64,000 nucleotides of DNA from Spirulina major PCC 6313 (GCF_001890765.1 NZ_KV878783.1:579625-643624); one strand, 5' to 3'. Counted from the stretch's first letter, positions 52,528 through 61,473 are shown. The notes: generated from the sequence alone by a model not told the origin. Numbers and translations: made by a program.

Positions 52528-53397
52528 ATGAGTGAAGCGATCGCATTTTTAGGTCTAGGGGTGATGGGGGGCTATATGGCGGCCAACCTCGCGAAACAGG
52601 GCTACAGTGTCACGGGTTGGAATCGCACCCCGGAGCGACCGGGATGTGCGATCGCCGCCGCCGCTGGCGTTGCGATCGCCGCCACCCTTCAAGACGCGGT
52701 ACAAAATACCCCCGTGATCATTTCCTGTCTTGGCGATGTCCCTGATGTCGAAGCCGTTCTTGTGGGTGAAGTTACACAATTCGCCCCCGCCAACGCCCTG
52801 ATCATCGACATGAGCACCATCGGCTCCCAAGGCGCTCGCCACATCGGCGCGAAACTTGCTGCCCAGGAATTCCGCTTCCTTGATGCGCCTGTGTCCGGCG
52901 GGGATGTGGGGGCAAAAAATGCCAAGCTGACGATCATGGTGGGGGGCGATGCGGCGGATTTTAAGCAAGCCCAACCCTATTTTGCAGCCATGGGCCAAGC
53001 CGTCACCCACTGCGGCGGCGTAGGCAACGGCCAAGCCGTGAAAATGTGTAACCAAATCCTCGGTGCAATGAACCTTGTCGGAGTCTGCGAAGCCATGCTC
53101 CTCGCCGAAACCCAAGGTATTGATCCCCAGTTAATCGTCGATGTCTGCAATCGCGGCGCATCGGCATCTTGGACGTTAGAAAATTTAGGCATGAAAGTGG
53201 CCAAAGGCGATTTTGATCCCGGCTTCATGGTGAAACACATCCTCAAAGACCTCCGCCTCGTCCAAGAAATCGCCGCCGGCGGCTCGCAAGAGTTACCGGG
53301 AACCCAATACGCCGATCGCCTCTTTAAGGAAGTCGAAGCCCTCGGCGGCGCAGAGCAAGGAACCCAAGCCATGATCCGCGCCTACCGCGAAAGTTAA
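52528..53397 (+). CDS. NAD(P)-dependent beta-hydroxyacid dehydrogenase
   Basis: A 289-residue protein of the 3-hydroxyisobutyrate/glyoxylate-reductase (GLYR) family. The Rossmann motif is AFLGLGVMGGYMAANLAKQG, followed by VTGWNRTPER, and IIDMSTIGSQGAR with the catalytic-region motif DAPVSGGDVGAKNAKLTIMV. The active Lys lies in NGQAVKMCNQILGA. It reduces small aldehydo-acids such as glyoxylate or succinic semialdehyde; the exact substrate is unknown. The ATG at 52528 has RBS AAGGAG 7 bp upstream, and an upstream extension is rejected as it overlaps the divergent zinc-ribbon gene. Confidence 0.9.
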   Translation: MSEAIAFLGLGVMGGYMAANLAKQGYSVTGWNRTPERPGCAIAAAAGVAIAATLQDAVQNTPVIISCLGDVPDVEAVLVGEVTQFAPANALIIDMSTIGSQGARHIGAKLAAQEFRFLDAPVSGGDVGAKNAKLTIMVGGDAADFKQAQPYFAAMGQAVTHCGGVGNGQAVKMCNQILGAMNLVGVCEAMLLAETQGIDPQLIVDVCNRGASASWTLENLGMKVAKGDFDPGFMVKHILKDLRLVQEIAAGGSQELPGTQYADRLFKEVEALGGAEQGTQAMIRAYRES

Positions 53398-53449
53398 CCC
53401 GAAGGCCGAGAGCGATCGCCCCCACTCATCAGGAACGCACCGTGCGGGC

Positions 53450-55117
53450 TTAAAACGACAATGTGGTGCGTAAACCCGCAATCACAATCGGATCGCTCCC
53501 GGCGTTATGCCCCGAATTGAGCAGCAAAATCACCCCCGGCGTGAGCGTGACATGGCGCGATAACCGCCAACGATAGAAGGCTTCGAGGTGATAGGTACTG
53601 TCTCGCCGGCCGCCATTCGTATTCGTGGTTAAATTCCCCGCATAAATACTCGGTAAATTTCCCGTTAATGCCCCATTCACCGTTAAATTACTCTCCGTAA
53701 TTCGAGGCGGAACCCCAAAGAAGATCGCGCCATAATTCCCCGCCGCGAACAGATCGGGAAATTGCAACGAAACCATCCAATTATTCGTTTGCACCGATCC
53801 GGCATGATTCACCTGGCGCGAGGTGGTGAACCCGACCCAGCCGCCCAAGGTGACACCATCAGCGATCGCCCAGTTGGCCGTCGCCCCAAAGGCATCGGTA
53901 TTGAATCGCGCAGCGGTAAAGGACGAAATATCGCTATCGCCGACTCCGGTTTGCAGTCGTCCGGCATTGGAGCCGGAATAGGCATGGAGATAGTACAGGG
54001 CGAGGTCAATGCGATCGGTGGGGGTGAGGAAAGCTTGCACGCCTGCGGTATAGCCATCATTGAAGAGGCCAGCGGTGGAAGCATTGGCGAAGGGAGCCGA
54101 GTAGACTCCTTGGAGGCTGAGGGTGCGGGTGGGTTGCCAGTCGAAGCCGACCCCGGCGGTGGTTGCGCCGATTTGGATGATCGGGTTGCGTTGGGCGAAG
54201 CGGGAGAGGGGGCCAAAGCCGGCACTTTCGACCCGTGAGGGGCCGCGAAAGACGTTGACGGGGTTCACGCCTGCGGGGCCAACGATCATCGCGAGGTTAT
54301 CGGTGAGGAGTTGGCGATAGGTGACATCGCTGAGGATGAGGTTATTGTTGGTGTTGGATTCGTAGCCGAGGCGGGTGAAGTTGTTGTTGAGCAGGCCAAA
54401 GTTGCTGGTGAAGTCGCTGGTGTTGAGGTTGCCTGCTTGCATCCCGGTGAGGAGAAAGCTACGCGGGTTAAATTGGGTCAGCAGGGTCAGTTGGGCGTTG
54501 TAGCCGAGGCTGATTTCGTCGTTGGGGTCGGGGGTGTCGGGGTTGCCGTCTCTGCCAAAGGTTCCGTCGGCTTTTTGGGCATCGGCGCTGTTGCTCAAGC
54601 GTCCTTGGAGTCCCATCACGACTTGGCCGTAGAGTTTGGTGGTGGTGGAAAATTGGTTATCGCTGAGGAAGTTAACGCGGCTTTCGAGGTTGTCGATCTG
54701 ACCGTCGAGGGTGGCGAGTTCGGTTTCAAACTCTGCCATGAGGCGGCGCAGGGTTTCGAGGTCGTCACGGGTGACAAAATCGGTGTTTGCGGTGAGGAGG
54801 GTTTCGAGTACGTTGGCGCAGGCGTTGAGTCCGGCGGCGAATTCGTAGCGGTTGAGGGGGCGTGACCCTTGAAATGTGCTGTTGGGATATCCCTGGAGGC
54901 AGTTGTAGCGTTGGATCAGGTCGTTGAGGGCGGTATAGGCCCAGTCGTTGGGGTCTAGGTCTCGCAGTTGGTTGACGTTGGTGATTTGGCCCAGGCTGTC
55001 GGGGTTGAGGAGGTCGGCGGCTTGGGTGCTGGCGGTGGGGAGGGTTTGGGCGATCGCGGGGGTGGCGATCGCGAGGGTGAGGGCGGTGAAGGGAATGGGG
55101 TTAATTGAGGGGTTCAC
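53450..55117 (-). CDS. SLH-domain porin, iron uptake porin type
   Basis: A 555-residue outer membrane porin. It has a signal peptide (LTLAIATPAIAQTLPTAS), an SLH domain (VNQLRDLDPNDWAYTALNDL; YNCLQGYPNSTFQGSRPLNR) that binds peptidoglycan-linked polymer, and a coiled coil (LRRLMAEFETELATLDGQID). A ~380-residue beta barrel with alternating strands ends in a terminal Phe (LRTTLSF). Cyanobacterial members of this class (Slr1908-like) carry inorganic ions, including iron, across the outer membrane. It is flanked by a palindrome array on the 5' side. No metal operator was recognised. Confidence 0.9.
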   Translation of the reverse strand: MNPSINPIPFTALTLAIATPAIAQTLPTASTQAADLLNPDSLGQITNVNQLRDLDPNDWAYTALNDLIQRYNCLQGYPNSTFQGSRPLNRYEFAAGLNACANVLETLLTANTDFVTRDDLETLRRLMAEFETELATLDGQIDNLESRVNFLSDNQFSTTTKLYGQVVMGLQGRLSNSADAQKADGTFGRDGNPDTPDPNDEISLGYNAQLTLLTQFNPRSFLLTGMQAGNLNTSDFTSNFGLLNNNFTRLGYESNTNNNLILSDVTYRQLLTDNLAMIVGPAGVNPVNVFRGPSRVESAGFGPLSRFAQRNPIIQIGATTAGVGFDWQPTRTLSLQGVYSAPFANASTAGLFNDGYTAGVQAFLTPTDRIDLALYYLHAYSGSNAGRLQTGVGDSDISSFTAARFNTDAFGATANWAIADGVTLGGWVGFTTSRQVNHAGSVQTNNWMVSLQFPDLFAAGNYGAIFFGVPPRITESNLTVNGALTGNLPSIYAGNLTTNTNGGRRDSTYHLEAFYRWRLSRHVTLTPGVILLLNSGHNAGSDPIVIAGLRTTLSF

Positions 55118-55166
55118 GGTGACAGTTTGAATTTAGGAATATTGTGGGTATCGCGTGGCTGTGGTC

Positions 55167-55364
55167 GATCCCCCTAAATCCCCCTTAAAAAGGGGGACTT
55201 GAATTAGCTCCCCCCTTAAAAAGGGGGACTTGAATTAGCTCCCCCCTTAAAAAGGGGGACTTGAATTAGCTCCCCCCTTAAAAAGGGGGACTTGAATTAG
55301 CTCCTCCCTTAAAAAGGGGGACTTGAATTAGCTCCCCCCTTTTTAAGGGGGGCTGGGGGGGATC
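55167..55364. repeat. Array of 31-bp palindromic repeats, array 2
   Basis: About six units with period 31 bp: CCCCCCTTAAAAAGGGGGA plus CTTGAATTAGCT. The ends (GATCCCCCTAAATCCCCC; GGCTGGGGGGGATC) equal those of the 37.85-kb array, but the joiner differs and is uniform here, so each array amplified on its own. It lies in the 5' region of the porin gene. Confidence 0.9.
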
Positions 55365-55444
55365 ATGAGGGTTGTGGAAATTGAGATTGATCTGTGTGTA
55401 AGCGATCCGCCCATTGCGTGGCTTAATGTTGGGAAGCGCACCCC

Positions 55445-55560
55445 GCCGGGGATTCAAATCCCCGGCTCATAGCGAAAGTAGGCTAAAGCCCACTCAATAC
55501 ATAAAATGCCGTAACCCGTTTTAACGGGTTTGAGCTATGAGCCAAGAACTTCAGTTCTTG
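55445..55560. repeat. Composite palindrome repeat, copy 2
   Basis: CCGGGGATTCAAATCCCCGG, then AGGCTAAAGCCCACT, AACCCGTTTTAACGGGTT and CCAAGAACTTCAGTTCTTGG, the same palindrome set as 23621-23725 in reversed order. Confidence 0.7.
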
Positions 55561-55610
55561 GCGGTGTGTGGCTCCCACGACATATCTTGACAACGGTTCG
55601 CAACACCCGG

Positions 55611-56480
55611 TTATTGATACAGGCCCGGTGTCCAGATGGGGATGATGCGGGTATGTACGCCGTTGGGTCGGAATTGTTGGGGTTGTTGGGCTTGGGTGCG
55701 TAGGGTGGTTTGCCCTGTGCCGCCGGGTTCGGTGAGGGGTTCGGGGGTGGTGAAGGTGGTGGCGGTGAGTTCGGGAATGTCTGGGGTTGAGATCGTTGTG
55801 GTTGGGGGTGTAACGGGTGGGGTAGGCGGTGTTACGGATGTGGTGGGCGGTGTGACTGTGACAGGTTGGGTAGTGGGCGTAGTGGGTGTGGTGGGTGTGG
55901 TGGGTGTGGTGGGTGTGGTGGGTGTAGTGGGTGTGGTGGGCGTAGTGGGTGTAGTGGGTGTAGTGGGTGTGGTGGGTGTGGTGGGTGTAGTGGGCGGTGT
56001 GACGGGGGCTTCAAAGGAGAACCCGGTGAGGGAGGCGGGGGTGTTCAGGGTGATTGTGCCGCCCGTAATGTTTTTGGAAACAGCGCCCAAAGTATTCCAA
56101 GCTGAATCTACCGTGAGATCGAGGTTGCCAGCAAATGGGGTTGATGTGCCGTTCACATAAGCGTTACCTGTAAACTCATTATTACCAGGATTATGATTGA
56201 CATAACCGAAAGATTGAAACACCGTTGCTCCGAAGGGAGTGAAGGCATAATTATCGGTCTCTCCTGCGGCGAATGGCCCGGTATAAACGCCATAGGGGGT
56301 GATGAGTGTCCCAGTTGGATTTTGTATAACATCAAAGAAATAATCACCAGAAACATTACCCCCAGTTACATTTATTGTGACTTGTGCTTCGCTGGGTGCA
56401 GCCCCGATTAACATTGAACCCAAACCGATTCCAGCAGAAAGCGAAAGGGCTACACATTGAGTTGAAAAGAGTGATTTCAT
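55611..56480 (-). CDS. Secreted protein with PTT-repeat linker
   Basis: A 289-residue exported protein. The signal peptide is MKSLFSTQCVALSLSAGIGL to about EAQ. A ~115-residue domain follows (INVTGGNVSGDYFFDVIQNP; DNYAFTPFGATVFQSFGYVN), resembling cyanobacterial secreted beta proteins. Next is a 44-residue stretch of PTTPTT triplets (55.86-56.0 kb), then a Pro/Thr tail and the C-terminus RTQAQQPQQFRPNGVH. No PEP-CTERM is present. Function unknown. The PTT array is likely O-glycosylated or a stiff spacer (inference). Confidence 0.75.
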   Translation of the reverse strand: MKSLFSTQCVALSLSAGIGLGSMLIGAAPSEAQVTINVTGGNVSGDYFFDVIQNPTGTLITPYGVYTGPFAAGETDNYAFTPFGATVFQSFGYVNHNPGNNEFTGNAYVNGTSTPFAGNLDLTVDSAWNTLGAVSKNITGGTITLNTPASLTGFSFEAPVTPPTTPTTPTTPTTPTTPTTPTTPTTPTTPTTPTTPTTPTTPTTQPVTVTPPTTSVTPPTPPVTPPTTTISTPDIPELTATTFTTPEPLTEPGGTGQTTLRTQAQQPQQFRPNGVHTRIIPIWTPGLYQ

Positions 56481-56524
56481 TGTTTTAGATGTTGTGGTTT
56501 CTAATGTGAACAGAAAAGTGGGGG

Positions 56525-56594
56525 TGGTGCGTTACGGCGGAATGAAGATTAATCGATTGGAATGACCATTTATTGCCGCCTAACACACCCTACG
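56525..56594. repeat. Dispersed GTGCGTTACGGCGG repeat, copy 3
   Basis: GGTGCGTTACGGCGG pairs with CCGCCTAACACACC around an AT-rich middle. It belongs to the same family as 23.45, 46.2 and 58.9 kb. Confidence 0.7.
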
Positions 56595-57133
56595 TTTTTG
56601 GTTTTTATTCGGTACAAAATAAACATTTTTCATTAAAACCTCCCAAAAAAATAAACAAACAAAAACACCGGATGAGCCAAACGCTCACCCGGCAAAACCT
56701 GAACTCAGCCAGTGAATATTTTGCGACGAAAGAATAGTCTTGCGTCGCGGGTATCGCCCCCCTTAACCCAAGAGCAACATTCTCCCCCCCCCCTACAGCC
56801 ATCAGCGTTTCAGCCAACACCCCCGCCCCACTGAAGAGCAACGCAGGAGCGCAACGAAACACAAATTTCTGGCAATCAGAGAATATCAACACGGGAAAAT
56901 AATCAAATAGTAATAGATCGAAAAACTCTAAACACGAATGTAGCTATTCCCATAACCCCCGTCAAGACAAAGTGATCAAACTCACGCCACTATATGACGG
57001 TGATCGCGATCGCCCCCATCCCAGTATCAATACCCCAACACACAACGCCTAGGGTTAAGTGAGGGGTAACGGAGGGGTGATCGCCCCCTGCCCGCTTTTC
57101 AGATTATTTTTGAACAAGCTGTAGCCGAAACAA
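56595..57133. other. Intergenic, no gene recognised
   Basis: Several weak open frames here have no family features. The sequence is AT-rich near 56.9 kb and carries HIP1 sites. No RNA gene or terminator could be supported. Confidence 0.3.
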
Positions 57134-57780
57134 TCAACTAAACCAGTTCTCAACGTTCAATTCCTGCAACGCTTGATAATCAGCCAGATTGCGCGTCACC
57201 AAAATCAAATTATTTACTCTGGCGATCGCCGCAATTTGTCCATCTGCAAACGGTATGACTGTGCCGACTTGCTGATTGACTGACAAAACTTTGGAAATCC
57301 TTACCCCCTGGGTGTTTCAGCGATCACCCTGGCAAGCAAGCATAACCAAGGACTGGTAAGGCTTTTGCCGATCTGTACTCAACACCGAGATGGCTCAAGA
57401 TCAGGGGCATCCAATTCTCTAACGCTAAACCCCTTACCAGGAAAGGGGTTTCGGGATTCAAACATGATCTTTTGTCAGTCAATCAGGCCGACTTGTCTTA
57501 ACTTAGCCCGTGCGATCGCGTGCCATTGAGCAGCCTCGGTAGTGTAGCTGAGGATCGGTAACTTGGCCAGCACCTCATCTTGTAAATATGCTGCGATCGC
57601 CCGACGCTTACGTGAATCGGGCAACGATGCCATACCGTAATATATTTCGTGATACACCACTGACGCGGTAGCAATACTCTGCTGGTTTTCTGTGATCTTC
57701 TGGATCACAGCTTGACTCGGTTGTGGCTTCAACGGCTCAGATAAAATATTCGTATCTAGCAGAAACCGGAGCGAACTCAT
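57134..57780 (-). pseudogene. vapC: VapC-type PIN toxin interrupted by a MITE
   Basis: The N-terminal part (57780-57487) reads MSSLRFLLDTNILSEPLKPQ, with the PIN-domain acidic residues. After the 215-bp element the same frame resumes TVIPFADGQIAAIARVNNLI and ends NVENWFS. Removing the element and one copy of the 9-bp duplication leaves 423 bp, exactly 141 codons, giving VGTVIPFADGQ across the join. As it stands, translation stops at VGLID in the insertion, so the second half of the active site (FADGQIAA) is lost. The toxin is presumably inactive. The antitoxin upstream overlaps its start (ATGA). Confidence 0.88.
57263..57495. mobile_element. MITE (215 bp) inside vapC, with 17-bp TIRs and 9-bp TSD
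   Basis: CTGATTGACTGACAAAA at 57272-57288 is exactly inverted at 57470-57486. GCCGACTTG flanks both sides (57263-57271 and 57487-57495). No ORF is inside. The TIR pattern CTGA...GACAAAA, the length and the 9-bp duplication match the element at 35857-36073, so both probably use one transposase, which is not in the window. Confidence 0.92.
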
Positions 57781-58037
57781 AGAACAACCTCCCGCCCTGG
57801 TGACGAGTCACGAACACCTGAAAAGACCTCATCTGGATTAATATCCAAAGATTCGATCTGCCACTTTTGACGGAATTTAGCCAGCCCATCACCGAACAAG
57901 GCTGATGTTTCACGTTCCACTGGTGTGGACGAGTGGATTTCTCGCGTTTGCAAAAACTCGGCAAAATGTAACACTTCTTGTTGACCCACATCGGGCAAAC
58001 TGCGCAGAATTTGGATAACTTTTTCTTCAACTGTCAT
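57777..58037 (-). CDS. vapB: VapB-type antitoxin (DUF2281-like)
   Basis: An 86-residue protein, MTVEEKVIQILRSLPDVGQQ and VLHFAEFLQTREIH, of the DUF2281 type commonly paired with PIN toxins. The short C-terminal tail would wrap the toxin. The stop overlaps vapC's ATG (ATGA), so it is translationally coupled. Because vapC is broken, this antitoxin may have no target in the cell other than a paralogous toxin. Confidence 0.8.
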   Translation of the reverse strand: MTVEEKVIQILRSLPDVGQQEVLHFAEFLQTREIHSSTPVERETSALFGDGLAKFRQKWQIESLDINPDEVFSGVRDSSPGREVVL

Positions 58038-58082
58038 TTAAAATTTCCTCCGTGTACTCAAAAATAGAGAGAGCGATCGCCC

Positions 58083-58814
58083 TCACACCGCATCCGGATC
58101 AACGCCTAACTCCCGCAACTTTGCCCGGAGCTTTTCAACCTCTTCATGGGCTTTTTCAGCCCGTTCATACTCTCGCTCCCTTGGCAACAAGACCAACTGC
58201 TCATTGGGAAAATAGAACCGCAACCAATCTGTTGTCTCTTGCACAATTGAACCGTGCCAAGTGCCAAGCCATAAGCCTAGGGCTTCACACCAGAGCCAGC
58301 CCTTATCATTAGGCTGTAACGCCACAAACCCATTACCTTGAAGTTCCCAACCCTGTAAAGATGTTGGATCAGCGGGATTGTAGACAAAATATTGCTTAAT
58401 GTTGAAAATCTGTTCGTAAATGTTCTTCTTTTCCGTGAGATCAACGTTTGCCGTCGAGGGCGACATCAACTCCACAATCACATCCGGGTACTTTCCCCCC
58501 TCTTCCCAAACCACCCAACCTTGACGTTCCCTTGCACCATCTACATTTAACGCCACAAAAAAATCAGGGCCACGGAAATCTCGATTTTTAATTTGCTGGA
58601 GGCTGTAGTAGATGAACATATTCCCACTCGCGTAAAAATTTTTACGGGGTGAGAGTGCGGCATATACCGACTCAATCAATAGGTTCATCGCTAGGCGATG
58701 GCGGTTACTTTCCAAGGGCACTCCATCATCAAAAACAAGATCAGTGGGGGGGAGGGTTGGCAACCAGACATCTGGCTCATGGGTTGTAGTGGTTGAGGTG
58801 ATGGGTTGCGTCAT
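58083..58814 (-). CDS. Uma2-family (DUF820) putative endonuclease
   Basis: A 243-residue Uma2 protein: PTDLVFDDGVPLESNRHRLA, the catalytic-like FRGPDFFVALNVDG, VIVELMSPSTANVDLTEKKN and QIFNIKQYFVYNPAD, in the expected D...E-x-M/L order. A short C-terminal coiled coil (EREYERAEKAHEEVEKLRAK) ends GVDPDAV. Function unknown. A truncated second copy of its C-terminal half is 200 bp upstream. Confidence 0.85.
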   Translation of the reverse strand: MTQPITSTTTTHEPDVWLPTLPPTDLVFDDGVPLESNRHRLAMNLLIESVYAALSPRKNFYASGNMFIYYSLQQIKNRDFRGPDFFVALNVDGARERQGWVVWEEGGKYPDVIVELMSPSTANVDLTEKKNIYEQIFNIKQYFVYNPADPTSLQGWELQGNGFVALQPNDKGWLWCEALGLWLGTWHGSIVQETTDWLRFYFPNEQLVLLPREREYERAEKAHEEVEKLRAKLRELGVDPDAV

Positions 58815-58879
58815 AGGTCTTCACTACAGTTGTTTTGAACTACACAGATTCTAGCGTGGAAATTTGGGTTAGAAGCAGG

Positions 58880-58993
58880 GGTATTAGCAAAGCGTAACGC
58901 ACCGTTTGAGCATCCCCGTATGGTGCGTTACGGCGAAATTTAAGGTTAATCGGTGGGAGTTTGTCATTCATCGCCGCCGATCGCGCCCTACTT
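58880..58993. repeat. GCGTTACGGCG repeat region, copy 4
   Basis: GTAACGCACC...GGTGCGTTAC forms a hairpin near 58893-58929. The following TACGGCGAAATTTAAGGTTA to CGCCGCCGATCGC part matches the dispersed family. It lies between the intact Uma2 gene and the truncated copy. Confidence 0.55.
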
Positions 58994-59014
58994 TTACTGG
59001 GGGTGCGATCGCCC

Positions 59015-59302
59015 TCACACCGCATCCGGATCAACGCCTAACTCCCGCAACTTTGCCCGGAGCTTTTCAACCTCTTCATGGGCTTTTTTAGCCCGTTCAT
59101 ACTCTCGCTCCCTTGGCAACAAAACTAACTGTTCATTAGGAAAATAGAACCGCAACCAATCGGCCTGCTCTTGCAAAATTGGGCCGTGCCACGTGCTAAG
59201 CCAAAGCTCTAAAGATTCGCACCAAAGCCACCCTCTATCATTGGGTTGCAACGGTACATACTGGCGATTTTGAAGCGTCCAACCTTGCAGTAATTGGGGC
59301 AT
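59015..59302 (-). pseudogene. Truncated Uma2 copy (C-terminal half)
   Basis: 95 residues, nearly the same as the end of the intact Uma2 gene 200 bp away: GWLWCESLELWLSTWHGPIL and RFYFPNEQLVLLPREREYER, then the identical GVDPDAV ending. The N-terminal catalytic half is absent. In-frame reading continues upstream to about 59345 without a start (SDLELADVTLSDFMPQLLQG). It is best seen as the remains of a duplicated Uma2 gene. Confidence 0.8.
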
Positions 59303-59370
59303 AAAATCACTTAACGTGACATCTGCTAACTCAAGATCACTCGTCAGATTCTGAGATTAGAAATAAGACA

Positions 59371-59847
59371 TTAAAGGGATTTGTTGCGATAGGTTGATTC
59401 GGATGCGGCATAGTGGCAATCGCGATCGCACAATTTCGCCTCTCGTTCCGCGACGATCTGCCGCAAACTGGGGCGGCCGGTGATGGGGAGTCGCAGCATC
59501 GCCCAAATGCCATAGAGCCAATCGACAACAGGGCCAATGATCGGCCAACGGGTTGCCCCATAGACCCAACCCAAGCCGATGACGGCGTAAATCTGCCGAA
59601 ACACTTCGACATTTTTCAGCACCGTCCCATCCGCCCGCACAGCATGGATGCGTCCCATGGCATCCTCAAAACTGACCCCGCCATGATCTGCGGGATCATA
59701 GTCGTCGTCCATGATATCGACGAAAGCCAGACGACCCCGATCCCCGTCGCGTTTGCGGAGAAAGTCCACCTCATGGACACAGATCGGACATTGGCCGTCG
59801 TAGAGGAGTTTGATGGCCCAGGTGGGCGGGGTTTGGGTGGCGGTCAT
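59371..59847 (-). CDS. DUF393 (DCC thiol-disulfide oxidoreductase) protein
   Basis: A 158-residue protein of the DUF393 family: [20 protein letters not shown] holds the C-x-x-C active site, followed by [20 protein letters not shown] and [21 protein letters not shown]-terminal hydrophobic segments ([20 protein letters not shown]) suggest membrane contact. The family is assigned a disulfide-exchange role only by fold. It is divergent from zds with about 140 bp between starts, an association common in cyanobacteria. Confidence 0.85.
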   Translation of the reverse strand: MTATQTPPTWAIKLLYDGQCPICVHEVDFLRKRDGDRGRLAFVDIMDDDYDPADHGGVSFEDAMGRIHAVRADGTVLKNVEVFRQIYAVIGLGWVYGATRWPIIGPVVDWLYGIWAMLRLPITGRPSLRQIVAEREAKLCDRDCHYAASESTYRNKSL

Positions 59848-59988
59848 GGCGCGTTATGTGAAGAAACGTTACAGATTTTCAGTGTAGAAAATTATGGTGC
59901 GATCGCGCCATCTACACCCCCCGCCCAATGCTCCCCAGAATCATTTACAATTTGTGAAGAAATCTTAAACATTTACAGTCACACCATA

Positions 59989-61434
59989 ATGCGAGTTGCG
60001 ATCGTTGGCGCAGGGTTAGCCGGGCTTGCCACAGCCATTGAATTAGTCGATGCCGGTCATGAAGTCGAGATTTATGAAGCGCGAAACTTTGTCGGCGGCA
60101 AGGTGGGCAGTTGGATCGACAAAGACGGGAATCACCTGGAAATGGGGTTGCACGTCTTTTTTGGCTGCTATTACAACCTGTTCGACCTGATGCGGAAGGT
60201 GGGCGCGTTTGACTCTCTGCTGCTCAAGGAGCATACCCATACGTTTGTGAATTCGGGTGGGCGCATTGGGGAGTTGGATTTTCGGTTCTTGACGGGTGCG
60301 CCGTTTAATGGCTTGAAGGCCTTTTTTACCACGTCGCAACTCAATGCGGTGGATAAGCTGACGAATTCCCTGGCGTTGGGGACGAGTCCGATTGTGCGGG
60401 GCTTGGTGGATTTTGAGGGGGCGATGCGGACGATTCGCGACCTCGATGCGGTGAGTTTTGCGGATTGGTTCCGCAGCCATGGCGGTAATGATGGCAGCTT
60501 GAAGAAGATGTGGAATCCGATCGCCTATGCTTTGGGATTTATTGATACGGAAAATATTTCGGCGCGGTGTATGCTGACGATTTTCCAGTTTTTTGCGGCG
60601 AAAACCGAGGCTTCGGTGCTGAGGATGTTGGCGGGGTCGCCCAATGAATACCTGCATCAGCCGATTGTGAACTATTTAACGGAGCGGGGGGTGACGATTA
60701 CCACCAATTGCCGGGTGCGCGAGATTCAGTATGAGGGCGATCGCGTCACCGGATTAAGCCTGGCCGATGGGGAGGGCGATCGCACCCTCACCGCTGATAC
60801 CTATGTGGCAGCTTGTGATATTCCGGGGATTCAGCGGCTTTTGCCTGAAGGTTGGCGCAAGTGGCCCCAGTTCGACAATATTTACAAACTGACGGCGGTT
60901 CCGGTGGCAACGGTGCAATTGCGTTTTGATGGTTGGGTGACGGAAATGAATGATCCCGCCAAGCGTCAACAAGCCGAGGCCTGTGGGTTGGATAATCTCC
61001 TCTATACCCCGGATGCGGATTTCTCCTGTTTTGCGGATTTGGCTCTGACGAGTCCAGAGGACTATTACCGCGAGGGCGAGGGGTCTCTGTTGCAATTGGT
61101 GTTAACGCCGGGTGATCCCTTTATTAAGCAGAGCAATGAGGCGATCGCGCACCATGTGCTTGATCAAGTGCGGGAACTGTTCCCCTCGGCGCGGGAGTTA
61201 AACATGACTTGGTACAGCGTGGTGAAATTGGCGCAATCACTTTATCGCGAAGCTCCCGGCATGGACCCCTACCGCCCCGCCCAACAAACCCCCGTTACCA
61301 ACTTTTTCCTCGCCGGGAGCTACACCCAACAGGACTACATCGACAGCATGGAAGGGGCGACGATCTCCGGACGGCAGGCAGCAGCGGCAATTTTGGCAGC
61401 AGTGGCCGAGGGGAAGGAAGCGATCGCCGTTTAA
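59989..61434 (+). CDS. zds: Zeta-carotene desaturase
   Basis: A 481-residue FAD enzyme (CrtQ type) that desaturates zeta-carotene to lycopene in carotenoid synthesis at the thylakoid membrane. The dinucleotide motif is [20 protein letters not shown], followed by [17 protein letters not shown] and [16 protein letters not shown], specific to plant-type desaturases. C-terminal [20 protein letters not shown] closes the FAD site. The ATG at 59989 gives the canonical start; an upstream frame to 59413 is antisense to DUF393 and is rejected. An SRPBCC gene follows 101 bp later. Confidence 0.96.
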   Translation: MRVAIVGAGLAGLATAIELVDAGHEVEIYEARNFVGGKVGSWIDKDGNHLEMGLHVFFGCYYNLFDLMRKVGAFDSLLLKEHTHTFVNSGGRIGELDFRFLTGAPFNGLKAFFTTSQLNAVDKLTNSLALGTSPIVRGLVDFEGAMRTIRDLDAVSFADWFRSHGGNDGSLKKMWNPIAYALGFIDTENISARCMLTIFQFFAAKTEASVLRMLAGSPNEYLHQPIVNYLTERGVTITTNCRVREIQYEGDRVTGLSLADGEGDRTLTADTYVAACDIPGIQRLLPEGWRKWPQFDNIYKLTAVPVATVQLRFDGWVTEMNDPAKRQQAEACGLDNLLYTPDADFSCFADLALTSPEDYYREGEGSLLQLVLTPGDPFIKQSNEAIAHHVLDQVRELFPSARELNMTWYSVVKLAQSLYREAPGMDPYRPAQQTPVTNFFLAGSYTQQDYIDSMEGATISGRQAAAAILAAVAEGKEAIAV

Positions 61435-61457
61435 TCTGCCCCTCAATTCCGAAAATG

Positions 61458-61473
61458 AGGGGCTTAAGCCCCT
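61458..61473. repeat. 16-bp perfect palindrome between zds and SRPBCC genes
   Basis: AGGGGCTTAAGCCCCT is a perfect palindrome 24 bp after the zds stop, the same type as the CAAGGGGCTGAAGCCCCTTG hairpin at 2681 and the AAGGGCTTAAGCCCCTT at 32398. There is no U-run, so it is probably not a terminator. Confidence 0.6.

Noticed and set aside
55445..55470. tRNA-like TTCAAATC arm
   Set aside because: The GGGGATTCAAATCCCC palindrome belongs to a composite intergenic repeat. No acceptor or anticodon arms can be built around it.
56605..56892. 95-aa minus-strand frame
   Set aside because: Odd composition, no RBS, no recognisable motif; it overlaps repeats and an AT-rich gap.
59413..59988. 192-residue N-terminal extension of zds
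   Set aside because: The stretch is antisense to the DUF393 gene and not present in the canonical desaturase start [13 protein letters not shown].
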